Below, piece after piece: positions 25,747 through 35,079 of a stretch of 64,000 bases of DNA. Numbering within the stretch: the stretch's first letter is position 1; each line of letters opens with the position of its first letter. Source of the DNA: Pseudomonadota bacterium (lineage in GTDB: Bacteria; Pseudomonadota; Gammaproteobacteria; Burkholderiales; Rhodocyclaceae); assembly GCA_018240785.1 (NCBI GenBank), contig JAFEFC010000012.1, positions 38,455 through 102,454 on the forward strand, read 5' to 3'. Made by a program: the position numbers and the translations under genes. The notes beneath the pieces are model-generated. The model made no database searches and was not told the origin of the DNA. It saw only the letters and a list, made by a program, of their open reading frames with translations.

Positions 25747-25889
25747 GGCGCGCATTCTAGCGTCACGCGGCGCAGACCGCGGTGCGCGACCTTCTGCCAG
25801 TGACCGTTGCGGCCGTATCCTTGCTGCAACCGGCAAGGGCGCAAGCGGTCGAACGGACCAAGCTCCGACGCCCGCCAGAGGACCCGCGC

Positions 25890-27152
25890 ATGCCATTCTC
25901 GACGCCAGTGGTGACGGAGCAGATCGAGGCCTTCCTGATCGCGATCGGGATCGGCATGCTGATCGGGCTGGAACGCGAACGCATTCCCTCGGCGCGCGCC
26001 GGACTTCGGACCTTCGGCCTCGTCGGCATGTTCGGCGCGCTGGCGGCCATGCTCGGGCAGCAGATGAACAGCGTCGCGCCCTTCGTCGCCGGCCTGCTGA
26101 TCGTGGGCGCGACCATCATCGCCGCCTACGTGCGCCATCCCGACCCGTCTGACCCCGGCACCACTTCGGTCGCCGCCCTGCTCGTCTGCTACTGTCTCGG
26201 CACGGCCACCTGGCTGGGTTTCGCCAAGCTCGCGGTCATGCTCGCAGTGGGCACGACCGTGCTGCTGTACTTCAAGACCCAGCTTCGTGGCGTGGCGACA
26301 CGACTGCAACCCCGCGACTGGATCTCCATCCTGCAGTTCGGCGTGCTGTCGCTCGTGATCCTGCCCATCCTCCCCAACGAGGAGCTGGGCCCCTATGGCG
26401 CGCTGAACCCTTATCAGCTCTGGTGGATGGTCGTGCTGATCTCGGGCGTGAGCCTCGCGGGCTATACGGCGCTGCAGCTTGTCGGACCGCGCTACGGCAC
26501 CGCCTTCGTCGGCATCTTCGGTGGTCTCGCCTCGAGCACCGCCACCACCATGGTGTATGCGCGGCAGGCGCGGGACACCCCGGCGATGGCATCGGTGGCC
26601 GCGCTCGTCATCCTGCTTGCCAACCTGATGATGGTGATGCGCGTGGCGGTGATCGCGGCGGTGGTCGCACCCGGCGTGATCACCGCCCTGGCGGCATCCG
26701 TCGCACCGGCGCTCGCGCTCGGCGTGGGCGCCATCATCTGGTACTGGCGGCGGCTCGGCGAGGGCGGCGAACTCGTGCTGCCGGCCACCGGCAACCCCAC
26801 CGAGTTACGCACCGCGGTCGGCTTCGGCGCCCTCTACGCCATCGTGCTGCTGTGCGCCGCCTGGCTGTCGGACCGGGTCGGCAACAGTGGCCTCTACGTG
26901 CTCGCGCTGGTCTCGGGTCTCACCGACGTCGATGCGATCACCCTGTCCACCCTGCGGCTGTTCTCGCTCGACAAGCTGGCGATGGAGCCGGCAGTGATGG
27001 CGGTCGTGCTGGGCATGGTCGCCAATCTCGGCTTCAAGATCGCGATGGCGTTTGCGATCGGCGGCCCCGGGCTCGGCTGGCGTGCGGTGCCCGGCATGGC
27101 CGCGGTGGCAGCAGGCCTGGGCCTGGGTGTGGCATGGCGCATGCTCGTCTGA
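25890..27152 (+). CDS. MgtC/SapB family membrane protein with DUF4010 domain
   Basis: 420-residue inner-membrane protein with about 11-12 hydrophobic segments. The N-terminal third is MgtC-like: IGIGMLIGLERERIP, GLRTFGLVGMFGALAAMLG, IVGATIIAAY. The remainder is the DUF4010-type domain with GPRYGTAFVGIFGGLASSTATT and SGLTDVDAITLS. These look like channel or transporter regions, but no substrate is known. I started at MPFSTPVVTEQ because the sequence before it is not membrane-like and has no family match; the frame begins at 25782. It is divergent from ispD. Confidence 0.85.
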   Translation: MPFSTPVVTEQIEAFLIAIGIGMLIGLERERIPSARAGLRTFGLVGMFGALAAMLGQQMNSVAPFVAGLLIVGATIIAAYVRHPDPSDPGTTSVAALLVCYCLGTATWLGFAKLAVMLAVGTTVLLYFKTQLRGVATRLQPRDWISILQFGVLSLVILPILPNEELGPYGALNPYQLWWMVVLISGVSLAGYTALQLVGPRYGTAFVGIFGGLASSTATTMVYARQARDTPAMASVAALVILLANLMMVMRVAVIAAVVAPGVITALAASVAPALALGVGAIIWYWRRLGEGGELVLPATGNPTELRTAVGFGALYAIVLLCAAWLSDRVGNSGLYVLALVSGLTDVDAITLSTLRLFSLDKLAMEPAVMAVVLGMVANLGFKIAMAFAIGGPGLGWRAVPGMAAVAAGLGLGVAWRMLV

Positions 27153-27159
27153 GGGCGCC

Positions 27160-27165
27160 TATAAT
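27160..27165 (+). promoter_or_regulatory. -10 box upstream of the AmmeMemoRadiSam genes
   Basis: Perfect TATAAT, 98 bases before the first gene of the set and just after the preceding stop codon. No convincing -35 is seen at the right distance. The roughly 90-base leader would contain GC-rich inverted segments (27181-27225) but no riboswitch that I recognise. Confidence 0.4.
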
Positions 27166-27263
27166 GATTTGGAGGATTCGTCCGGCGCGCGCCGGTCACG
27201 TGCCGGGAGTCGTCTCCGGGCTTCATCGCTTTCCGTCACACGTCACACCGATCCGCACCTGCC

Positions 27264-28088
27264 ATGGCCAATGCTTCGATTCGTCCGGCCGCCGTCGCCG
27301 GATTCTTCTACCCCGGTGACCACCGCGTCCTGCGCACCCAACTGGCGGAGATGCTGTCCGCCGCCGTTCCCCTCGAGAGCGTGCTGCCGCCGAAGGCGAT
27401 CATCGTTCCCCATGCCGGTTACATCTACTCCGGCCCGGTGGCGGCGACCGCCTATGCCAGCATCGCGCCGCTGCGGGACTGCATCCGGCGCGTGGTGCTG
27501 CTGGGTCCCGCACATCGCATGGCGGTGGTCGGTTTCGCGCTGCCGGCCGCACAGACTTTCATGACGCCGCTGGGCGAAGTGCAGATCAGCCAGGCGGACT
27601 GGACGGCGTTGCAGGATCGGCCCGACGTCGTCGTCGACGACCGGCCGCACGCGATGGAACATTGCCTCGAAGTGCAGTTGCCCTTCCTGCAGACGGTGCT
27701 CGACGACTTCGAGCTGGTGCCGCTGCTGGTAGGCGGCGCGAGCGACGCGGCGGTCGCCGAAGTGCTGGAAGGCCTGTGGGGCGGGCCGGAAACCCTGATC
27801 GTGATCAGCTCCGACCTGTCGCACTTCCACTCTTACCGCGAGGCACGCACCATCGACAACGCCACGGTGGATCAGTTGCTGAGCCTCGGCAGCGCACTCG
27901 ACCATGAGCAGGCCTGCGGTGCGACGCCCATCAACGGCCTGATCCGCGTGGCGCGCCGCCGCGGACTGCAGCCGCAGTTGCTCGACCTGCGCAATTCCGG
28001 CGACACAGCCGGTCCGCGTGACAGCGTGGTCGGCTACACCAGCATCGCCTTCTTCGAACAGGCTCCGCATGACGCGAGAAAACACTGA
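27264..28088 (+). CDS. amrB: AmmeMemoRadiSam system protein B (MEMO1 family)
   Basis: 274-residue member of the MEMO family, structurally related to class III extradiol dioxygenases. The three residues that bind metal in the human protein are conserved here as His50 (VPHAGYIYSG), His84 (LLGPAHRM) and Cys218 (QACGATPING). Other family sequence is FFYPGD, MEHCLEVQLPFL and VISSDLSHF. It is the first gene of a three-gene set and overlaps the next gene by 20 bases. The reaction of the system is not established; see findings. Confidence 0.94.
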   Translation: MANASIRPAAVAGFFYPGDHRVLRTQLAEMLSAAVPLESVLPPKAIIVPHAGYIYSGPVAATAYASIAPLRDCIRRVVLLGPAHRMAVVGFALPAAQTFMTPLGEVQISQADWTALQDRPDVVVDDRPHAMEHCLEVQLPFLQTVLDDFELVPLLVGGASDAAVAEVLEGLWGGPETLIVISSDLSHFHSYREARTIDNATVDQLLSLGSALDHEQACGATPINGLIRVARRRGLQPQLLDLRNSGDTAGPRDSVVGYTSIAFFEQAPHDARKH

Positions 28089-28638
28089 ATTCGGCAACAC
28101 GCTGCTGCAGTTGGCGCGACAGGCGATCGCCCACCATCTCGTCCTCGGACCCACGCCGAGCGTCGATGATGATCCGCGGCTGCGCGAGCGGGGCGCGACT
28201 TTCGTCACCCTGACGATGAATGGCGAGTTGCGCGGCTGCATCGGCAGCCTGCGGCGGCAGCGGCCGCTGGGCGAGGATGTGATCACCAACGCGGTCGCAG
28301 CGGCGAGCAAGGATCCACGCTTTCCACCGCTGTCGGCGGACGAGTTCGACGACGTCCATGTCGAGGTGTCGCTGCTGTCCGAGCCGGAATTCATCGATTT
28401 CAGCGACGAGGCCGAGTTGCTGCGCCAGCTTCGTCCCCACGAGGACGGGCTGATCCTGTTCTCGGGCTGCCGCAGCGCAACCTTCCTGCCGCAAGTGTGG
28501 GACCAATTGCCCGATCCGCCCGATTTCCTCGCCGCGCTCAAGCGCAAGGCGGGCATGCCGGTCGGGCGGCCGGTCGACGGCCTGATGGCCGCGCGCTACA
28601 CGGTCGACAAGTGGGAGGAAGCAGAAAAGGAGGCGTGA
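28069..28638 (+). CDS. amrA: AmmeMemoRadiSam system protein A (AMMECR1 family)
   Basis: 189-residue AMMECR1-domain protein. The diagnostic motif LRGCIGSL is present, with GATFVTLTMNGE before it and FPPLSADEFDDVHVEVSLLS, GLILFSGCRSATFLPQVW after it. I chose MTRENTEF, inside the end of amrB (20-base overlap); the frame opens at 28018. Its stop overlaps the next ATG. The domain is conserved from archaea to humans and its biochemical role is unknown. Confidence 0.94.
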   Translation: MTRENTEFGNTLLQLARQAIAHHLVLGPTPSVDDDPRLRERGATFVTLTMNGELRGCIGSLRRQRPLGEDVITNAVAAASKDPRFPPLSADEFDDVHVEVSLLSEPEFIDFSDEAELLRQLRPHEDGLILFSGCRSATFLPQVWDQLPDPPDFLAALKRKAGMPVGRPVDGLMAARYTVDKWEEAEKEA

Positions 28639-29738
28639 TGGAACACGCGTCGGCAACACAAGCGATGAACTACCCCGGACGCTACTGGCACAAGCTCGAC
28701 GACGGCCGCATCCAGTGCGACCTGTGCCCGCGCTACTGCAAGCTGCACGACGAGCAGCGCGGCGCCTGCTTCGTGCGCATGCGCGAAGGCGAAGGCATCG
28801 TCCTCACCACCTATGGTCGCAGCTCCGGCTTCTGCATCGATCCGATCGAGAAGAAACCGCTCAACCACTTCTACCCGGGCACCAGCGTGTTCTCCTTCGG
28901 CACCGCGGGCTGCAACCTGGCGTGCAAGTTCTGCCAGAACTGGGACATTTCCAAGTCGCGCGACATGGACCGGTTGATGGACGCCGCCTCGCCGCAGGAG
29001 ATCGCCGACACGGCGGCGCACCACGGCTGCGCCAGCGTCGCCTTCACCTACAACGATCCGGTGATCTTCGCGGAATACGCGATGGACACCGCCGACGCCT
29101 GCCACGCCCGCGGCCTGAAGACGGTCGCAGTCACCGCCGGCTACATCACCGAGCTGGCGCGCGGCGACTTCTACGCGAAGATGGACGCGGCCAACGTGGA
29201 CCTCAAGGGTTTCACCGACGACTTCTATGTGAAGCTCTGCGGCGGCCACCTGCAGCCGGTACTCGACACCCTGGTGTGGCTGCGCCATGAAACCGATGTA
29301 TGGGTAGAGATCACCACGCTGCTGATCCCCGGCCACAACGATTCCGACGCCGAACTCGACGCCCTGACGCGCTGGGTGCACAAGGAACTGGGGGCCGACA
29401 TGCCGCTGCATTTCAGCGCCTTCCATCCCGACTTCAAGCTCGACGACGTTCCGCCGACGCCGCCTGCGACGCTCACCCGCGCACGCCGGATCGCGCTCGC
29501 CAACGGCCTGAAGCATGTCTACACCGGCAATGTGCATGACGTCGAAGGCGGCACCACCTTCTGCACCGGCTGTGGCAAGCCGCTGATCGTGCGTGACTGG
29601 TACGAGATCTGCAGCTATCGCGTGACGCCGAACGGCATGTGCCCTGACTGCGGCACGGCCCTCGCCGGCCGCTTCGGCAGTTTCGGCCCCGCGTTCGGCG
29701 CACGGCGCATCCCTGTCTCCATCCATCGCGAACGGTGA
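28638..29738 (+). CDS. amrS: AmmeMemoRadiSam system radical SAM enzyme
   Basis: 366-residue radical SAM enzyme. The cluster motif is CNLACKFCQNW (CxxxCxxC) after GTAGC. An N-terminal four-cysteine segment (CDLCPRYCKLH...GAC) and a C-terminal zinc-ribbon-like pair (CTGCGK, CPDCG) frame the barrel. SGFCIDPIEKKPLNHFYPGT and AFTYNDPVIFAEYAMDTA are typical of PflA-like members of this set. The ATG shares a base with the amrA stop (TGATG). It must generate a 5'-deoxyadenosyl radical; the substrate is unknown. Confidence 0.94.
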   Translation: MEHASATQAMNYPGRYWHKLDDGRIQCDLCPRYCKLHDEQRGACFVRMREGEGIVLTTYGRSSGFCIDPIEKKPLNHFYPGTSVFSFGTAGCNLACKFCQNWDISKSRDMDRLMDAASPQEIADTAAHHGCASVAFTYNDPVIFAEYAMDTADACHARGLKTVAVTAGYITELARGDFYAKMDAANVDLKGFTDDFYVKLCGGHLQPVLDTLVWLRHETDVWVEITTLLIPGHNDSDAELDALTRWVHKELGADMPLHFSAFHPDFKLDDVPPTPPATLTRARRIALANGLKHVYTGNVHDVEGGTTFCTGCGKPLIVRDWYEICSYRVTPNGMCPDCGTALAGRFGSFGPAFGARRIPVSIHRER

Positions 29739-29836
29739 TGTCGGTCCTGCGCGACGCCGCGGAGTCCGCGCCCGGATACGCGCCGCCTCTGTACAATCGG
29801 CCCCGGCATCGATTGGACGACGGTGGATAGGGCATC

Positions 29837-30472
29837 GTGAAGCTGCGCAATACCTTGATCAGCATCCCCACGGCGGGCGTGTGGCTGGATGGCGTGCTGG
29901 CGCACGCGCCGGACGTGCGCGGCCTGGCGCTGCTGCCGGCCGGCGACACCTATCACGCGCCGCGCGTCGACGGCTCGCGCCTGGCGACGGCGCTGCAGGA
30001 AGCGGGCTTTGCGACGATGACGCTCAACCTGCTGACGCGGCACGAATCGGCGCGCGATCCCGACGCCGGTTTCAACGTGTCGCGGCTTACGCAACGCCTC
30101 CTGGCTGCGCTGGAATGGGTGGGGCATCAACCTCCGCTTGCCAGCCTGCCGATCGGTCTGGTCGCCGGCGGCACGGCCTGCGCCGCCCTGGTCCGCGCCG
30201 GCGTCGCCCTGCCTGAGCGCATTGCGGCTCTGGTCTGCATCGGCGGCCGTGCCGACCTCGCTGGCGCGGCACCGCTGCGCACGCTCTCGGTGCCGACACG
30301 CTTCATCGTCAATCGCGCCGATCCGCAAGCTGCCATCGCCGAACGCGCCTTCGCGCTGATCCCGAAGGCGAGCGGAAACTGGCTCGATGTGACCGGAGAC
30401 GACCTGCGCCAGACGGCAAGCGCAACGGTCCAATGGCTCACCGCCCGCGTTCCGGTCCCCGACGGCGCCTGA
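29837..30472 (+). CDS. Alpha/beta hydrolase-like protein lacking the nucleophile
   Basis: 211-residue protein resembling the dienelactone-hydrolase-like domains found with phosphoribosyltransferases: LDGVLAHAPDVRGLALLPAG, LATALQEAGFATMTLNLLTRHE, PIGLVAGGTACAALVRAG. At the nucleophile elbow, where relatives have G-A-S-T-G, this protein has A-G-G-T-A, so the serine is replaced by Gly112. The C-terminal part is short and no clear catalytic histidine motif is seen. It may be non-enzymatic. It follows the radical SAM gene by 98 bases with a TACAAT box at 29792-29797 between them. Confidence 0.7.
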   Translation: MKLRNTLISIPTAGVWLDGVLAHAPDVRGLALLPAGDTYHAPRVDGSRLATALQEAGFATMTLNLLTRHESARDPDAGFNVSRLTQRLLAALEWVGHQPPLASLPIGLVAGGTACAALVRAGVALPERIAALVCIGGRADLAGAAPLRTLSVPTRFIVNRADPQAAIAERAFALIPKASGNWLDVTGDDLRQTASATVQWLTARVPVPDGA

Positions 30473-30484
30473 TCCCCGTTCACC

Positions 30485-30490
30485 TATAAT
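30485..30490 (+). promoter_or_regulatory. -10 box upstream of mfd
   Basis: Perfect TATAAT, 42 bases before the mfd ATG and 12 bases after the preceding stop codon. The region 16-18 bases further upstream is GC-rich with no clear -35. Confidence 0.45.
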
Positions 30491-30532
30491 CGGGCCTCGC
30501 ACTGTCCTGTGCGTTCCGCCCCGAAGCCCCTC

Positions 30533-33500
30533 ATGCCCTCCCCGCTCGATTCACTGCTGCCGTCCCTCGCCCTTCTCACACTGCCCAAGGCCGGCGCCCG
30601 CTTCGACCTGCCGCCGCTGGCCGGATCGGCCGATGCGCTGGCGATCGCGCAACTGGCCAGCCGCGGGCGCATGTTGCTGGTGGTCACCGCCAATCCGCTT
30701 GACGCGCAAAGGCTGCAGGAGGAGATCAACTGGGCGGCGCCCGGCCTGCGGCTGCACCTGCTGCCCGACTGGGAAACCCTGCCCTACGACAGTTTCTCGC
30801 CGCACCAGGACCTGATCTCCGAGCGGCTGTCGACGCTGTATGCGATCAGCCGCGGCGAGGCCGACGTGGTGCTGGTGCCTGCCTCCACCGCCCTGTACCG
30901 CATGGCGCCGCCGTCCTACCTGGCCGCCTACACCTTCTTCCTGCAGCAGGGAAAGCGGCTCGACCTCGCGCAGTTCCGCGCGCAGATGGCGGTCGCTGGC
31001 TACACGCACGTCACTCAGGTGGTGAGCCCAGGTGAATTCTCGGTGCGCGGCGGTCTGGTGGATCTCTTCCCGATGGGCTCTTCGCTGCCCTATCGCATCG
31101 ACCTCTTCGACGACGAGATCGAGAGCATCAAGACTTTCGATCCCGACACCCAGCGCACGGTGTATCCGGTGCCCGAGATCCGCCTGTTGCCGGCGCGCGA
31201 GTTTCCACTCGATGACAAGGGCCGCACACGCTTTCGCAGCCGCTTCCGCGAGACCTTCGAGGGCGACCCGACGCGCGCGGCGATCTACAAGGACGTGTCC
31301 AACGGCATCGCGCCGGCCGGCATCGAGTACTACCTGCCGCTGTTCTTCGACGAGACGGCGACGCTGCTCGACTACCTTCCGGCCGACACGCCGGTGTTGC
31401 TGCACCGCGACGTGCCGGCAGCGATTTCCGAGTTCTGGCGCGACACGCGCTCGCGCCACGATCTGCTCAAGGGGGACCGCACGCGCCCCGTGCTGCCGCC
31501 CGAGCAGCTTTTCCTGACCGACGAAGCCTTCTTCATCGCGCTGCAGGACCGTCCGCGCCTGACGCTCAACCAGGGCAGCGGCGATGCGCTCGCCACCGCG
31601 CTGCCCGAGCTGGCAGTGGAGCGCAAGGCGACCGATCCGCTGCACAGGCTGAAGGCCTTCCGCGATGGCTTCGACGGCCGCGTGCTGCTGCTGGCCGACT
31701 CGCCCGGCCGACGCGAGACGATGGCCGAATACCTTGCGGAATACGGACTCAAGCCCACCGCGAGCGCGGACTTCGCCGCCTTCGTGGATTCGGGTGAGCG
31801 TTTCGCGCTCGGCGTGGCGCCGCTCGCCAGCGGCTTCGTGCTGCCCAGGGCCCGGCTCGCCGTCATCACCGAAACCGAGCTCTATGCCGCCACCGCCCGC
31901 AGCCGCGCGCGCCGCGACAGCCGCAAGGCCGCCACCATGGAGGGCTGGCTGCGCGATCTGTCCGAGCTGAAGATCGGCGACCCGGTGGTGCATGTCTCGC
32001 ACGGCATCGGCCGCTACCTCGGCCTGCTGCACATGAACCTGGGTGAAGGCGACACCGAGTTCCTGCACCTGGAATACAACGGCGGCGACAAGCTCTACGT
32101 GCCGGTGTCGCAACTGCACGTGATCACCCGCTACGCCGGCGCCGACCCGGAAGCGGTCGAGCTGCACCGCCTCGGCTCCGGCCAGTGGGAAAAGGCCAAG
32201 AAGAAGGCGGCGATGCAGGTGCGCGACACCGCGGCCGAGCTGCTGGCGCTCTACGCGCAGCGCGCCGCCCGCCCGGGCCACCGCTTCGACTTCCGCCAGC
32301 ACGACCTGGAAGCCTTTGTCGAAGGGTTCGGCTTCGAGACCACGCCCGACCAGCAGGCGGCAATCGACGCGGTCGTCTCCGACATGAAGTCCGGCCGGCC
32401 GATGGATCGCCTGGTGTGCGGCGACGTCGGCTTCGGCAAGACCGAAGTGGCGCTGCGCGCGGCATTCATCGCGGTGCAGGACGGCAAGCAGGTGGTGGTG
32501 CTGTGCCCGACCACCCTGCTCGCAGAGCAGCACTACCAGACCTTCGCCGACCGTTTCGCCGAATGGCCGATCCGCATCGCCGAGCTGTCGCGCTTCAAGT
32601 CCGCCAAGGAGCAGGCCGAGGCGCTGCAGCAGCTCTCCGAGGGCAAGGTCGACATCATCATCGGCACCCACCGCCTGTTGCAGAAGGACGTGGTGTTCAA
32701 GCGCCTCGGGCTGGTCGTCATCGACGAGGAGCACCGCTTCGGCGTGCGCCAGAAGGAGGCCCTCAAGGCCTTGCGCAGCGAGGTCGACATCCTGACGCTC
32801 ACTGCGACGCCGATCCCGCGCACGCTGGGCCTGGCGATGGAGGGCCTGCGGGAGTTCTCGGTGATCGCCACCGCGCCGCAGAAGCGCCTGGCGATCAAGA
32901 CTTTCGTGCAGGCGTCCAGCCGCGGCGTGATCCGCGAGGCGGTGCTGCGCGAGTTCAAGCGCGGCGGCCAGGTGTACTTCCTGCACAACGAAGTCGACAC
33001 CATCGACAACATGAAGGACGACCTCGAGGAGTTGCTGCCCGAAGCGCGCATCGTCGTCGGCCACGGCCAGTTGCCGGAGCGCGAGCTCGAGCGCGTGATG
33101 CGGGACTTCACCCAGCAGCGCGCCAATCTGCTGCTGTGCACCACCATCATCGAGACCGGCATCAACATCCCCACCGCCAACACCATCATCATCAACCGCG
33201 CCGACCGCTTCGGCCTGGCACAACTGCACCAGTTGCGCGGCCGCGTCGGCCGCTCGCACCACCAGGCCTACGCCTACCTGCTCACCCAGCCCGGGGCCAA
33301 GCCTACCGCGCAGGCGCAGAAGCGGCTGGAAGCGATCGCGATGATGGAAGAGCTGGGCTCGGGCTTCTACCTGGCGATGCACGATCTCGAGATCCGCGGT
33401 GCGGGCGAGGTGCTGGGGGAAAACCAGTCCGGCGAGATCCAGCAGGTGGGCTTCAGCCTCTACACCGAGATGTTGAAGCGGGCGGTGAAGGACCTGCAGG

Positions 33501-33970
33501 CAGGCAAGGAGCCCGACCTGACGCAGCCGCTGGAGGTGGTGTCGGAAATCAACCTGCACACGCCGGCGCTGCTGCCCACCGACTATTGCCCCGATGTGCA
33601 GGAGCGCCTGACGCTGTACAAGCGCCTGGCCAACTGCGAGGCCGACGACGACCTGCGCGCGCTGCGCGAGGAGCTGATCGACCGCTTCGGCGAGCTGCCG
33701 CCGCAGACCACCGCGCTGATCGAGACACACCGCCTGCGCATGCTGGTGAAGAGCTACGGCGTGCACAAGCTGGACGCCTCCGACGCACAGATCACCGTGC
33801 AGTTCGCCAAGGACGCGCCGATCGATCCGGTGAAGGTCATCATGCTGATCCAGAAGGACCGCAGCACGAAGATGAGCGGCCCGGAGAAGCTGGTGCGCCG
33901 CGCCAGCCTGCCCGACCTGCAGCAGCGCGTGAAGGCGGTGAAGGATTTGCTCGACGCGGTGAAGGTCTGA
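30533..33970 (+). CDS. mfd: Transcription-repair coupling factor Mfd
   Basis: DNA translocase that removes stalled RNA polymerase and recruits UvrA. The N-terminal UvrB-like module has LLPDWETLPYDSFSPHQDLISERL. An RNA-polymerase-interacting domain follows (DPVVHVSHGIGRYLGL, LEYNGGDKLYVPVSQL). The RecG-like motor has Walker A CGDVGFGKTEVALRAAF, DEEH box VIDEEHRFGV, TATPIPRTL and QLRGRVGRS. The C-terminal TRCF domain ends the 1145 residues. I chose ATG 30533 (MPSPLDSLL); an upstream GTG at 30509 is also in frame. corA follows after 10 bases. Confidence 0.97.
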   Translation: MPSPLDSLLPSLALLTLPKAGARFDLPPLAGSADALAIAQLASRGRMLLVVTANPLDAQRLQEEINWAAPGLRLHLLPDWETLPYDSFSPHQDLISERLSTLYAISRGEADVVLVPASTALYRMAPPSYLAAYTFFLQQGKRLDLAQFRAQMAVAGYTHVTQVVSPGEFSVRGGLVDLFPMGSSLPYRIDLFDDEIESIKTFDPDTQRTVYPVPEIRLLPAREFPLDDKGRTRFRSRFRETFEGDPTRAAIYKDVSNGIAPAGIEYYLPLFFDETATLLDYLPADTPVLLHRDVPAAISEFWRDTRSRHDLLKGDRTRPVLPPEQLFLTDEAFFIALQDRPRLTLNQGSGDALATALPELAVERKATDPLHRLKAFRDGFDGRVLLLADSPGRRETMAEYLAEYGLKPTASADFAAFVDSGERFALGVAPLASGFVLPRARLAVITETELYAATARSRARRDSRKAATMEGWLRDLSELKIGDPVVHVSHGIGRYLGLLHMNLGEGDTEFLHLEYNGGDKLYVPVSQLHVITRYAGADPEAVELHRLGSGQWEKAKKKAAMQVRDTAAELLALYAQRAARPGHRFDFRQHDLEAFVEGFGFETTPDQQAAIDAVVSDMKSGRPMDRLVCGDVGFGKTEVALRAAFIAVQDGKQVVVLCPTTLLAEQHYQTFADRFAEWPIRIAELSRFKSAKEQAEALQQLSEGKVDIIIGTHRLLQKDVVFKRLGLVVIDEEHRFGVRQKEALKALRSEVDILTLTATPIPRTLGLAMEGLREFSVIATAPQKRLAIKTFVQASSRGVIREAVLREFKRGGQVYFLHNEVDTIDNMKDDLEELLPEARIVVGHGQLPERELERVMRDFTQQRANLLLCTTIIETGINIPTANTIIINRADRFGLAQLHQLRGRVGRSHHQAYAYLLTQPGAKPTAQAQKRLEAIAMMEELGSGFYLAMHDLEIRGAGEVLGENQSGEIQQVGFSLYTEMLKRAVKDLQAGKEPDLTQPLEVVSEINLHTPALLPTDYCPDVQERLTLYKRLANCEADDDLRALREELIDRFGELPPQTTALIETHRLRMLVKSYGVHKLDASDAQITVQFAKDAPIDPVKVIMLIQKDRSTKMSGPEKLVRRASLPDLQQRVKAVKDLLDAVKV

Positions 33971-33980
33971 AGGAGTCCTC

Positions 33981-34946
33981 ATGCTGATCAATTGCGTCGC
34001 CTACCAGCACGGGCGCAAGCTCGCCGACATCACGGTCGACGACATCAGCGACTACCTCGTCAAGCCTGACTGCTTCGTCTGGGTCGCGCTGAAGGACGCC
34101 ACGCCGGAAGAACTCGCGGTGATGAAGGCGGAGTTCGGGCTGCACGAGCTGGCGGTGGAGGATGCCAACCACGGCCACCAGCGGCCCAAAGTCGAGGAGT
34201 ACGACGACGAGCTCTTCGTCGTGATGCATCTGATCGAGGAGCGCCAGGGCAAGCTCGAGACCGGCGAAGTTCACGTGTTTGCCGGCCGCAACTACATCCT
34301 GTCGGTGCGCAACGGCAGCCAGCAGGGCTTCCTCGGCGTGCGTGCGCGCTGCGAGCGTGAGCCGAAGATGCTGGCGCAGGGCTCGGGCTACGTGCTCTAT
34401 GCGCTGATGGATGCGGTGGTCGATCGCTACTTCCCCATCATCGACAGGCTGGAGACCGAACTCGAAGCGCTCGAGGAGCGCATCTTCACCAAGGGCGCCG
34501 CGCGCTCCAACATCCGCCGCCTGTATCGCCTCAAGCTCAAGGTGACCCTGCTCAAGCATGCGGTGACGCCGCTGATGGATGCGACCGCCAAGATGCACAG
34601 CGGGCGTGTGCCCGAGGTCTGCCTGCGCAGCCGGAACTATTTCCGCGATGTCTACGACCACCTTACGCGCATCAACACCTCGCTGGACGGCATCCGCGAC
34701 ACCATCGCCACCGCCATCCAGGTGAACCTGTCGATGGTGACCATCGACCAGACCGAAGTCAGCAAGCGGCTGGCTGCCTGGGCGGGGATCTTCGCCGTCG
34801 CCACCGCCTGCGCCGGCATCTGGGGCATGAATTTCTCCCACATGCCGGAATTGCAGTGGGAGTACGGCTATCCGATGGCGCTGGGCGTGATCGGCGGCCT
34901 CAGCGGATTGCTGTACTGGCAGTTCAGGAAGGCGCGCTGGCTGTAG
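33981..34946 (+). CDS. corA: Magnesium/cobalt transporter CorA
   Basis: Pentameric divalent-cation channel of the inner membrane, 321 residues. A long cytoplasmic N-domain is followed by two C-terminal membrane helices (AAWAGIFAVATACAGIWGMNF and YPMALGVIGGLSGLLYW) joined by the signature GMN loop (GMNFSHMPE). An AAGGAG ribosome site lies just before the ATG, 10 bases after mfd, so it is probably co-transcribed with mfd. The positively charged FRKARWL tail is typical. Confidence 0.95.
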   Translation: MLINCVAYQHGRKLADITVDDISDYLVKPDCFVWVALKDATPEELAVMKAEFGLHELAVEDANHGHQRPKVEEYDDELFVVMHLIEERQGKLETGEVHVFAGRNYILSVRNGSQQGFLGVRARCEREPKMLAQGSGYVLYALMDAVVDRYFPIIDRLETELEALEERIFTKGAARSNIRRLYRLKLKVTLLKHAVTPLMDATAKMHSGRVPEVCLRSRNYFRDVYDHLTRINTSLDGIRDTIATAIQVNLSMVTIDQTEVSKRLAAWAGIFAVATACAGIWGMNFSHMPELQWEYGYPMALGVIGGLSGLLYWQFRKARWL

Positions 34947-35079
34947 CTGCCGGCAGTCGTCCGCATGCGGGCGCTGCAAGCTCGCTCGATCGAGGACGCT
35001 GCAGGACTTCGCCTGGATCAAGGCAGCCGGTCACAGGCGAGCGCATGCTTGAATCCGGATTCCTGCCGTAGCCGTCACA

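Noticed and set aside
27153-27263. Riboswitch before the AmmeMemoRadiSam genes
   Set aside because: The leader is short and GC-rich with small inverted segments, but no known riboswitch core is recognisable.
30551-33991. 1146-codon open frame on the minus strand opposite mfd
   Set aside because: It is the antisense shadow of mfd, common in GC-rich DNA. The translation is low-complexity His/Gln/Arg/Val-rich with no domain motif.
35006-35020. FNR/Dnr box before norE
   Set aside because: Only ATCAA matches; the left half (TTCGC) is poor. Mentioned only as a weak lead.
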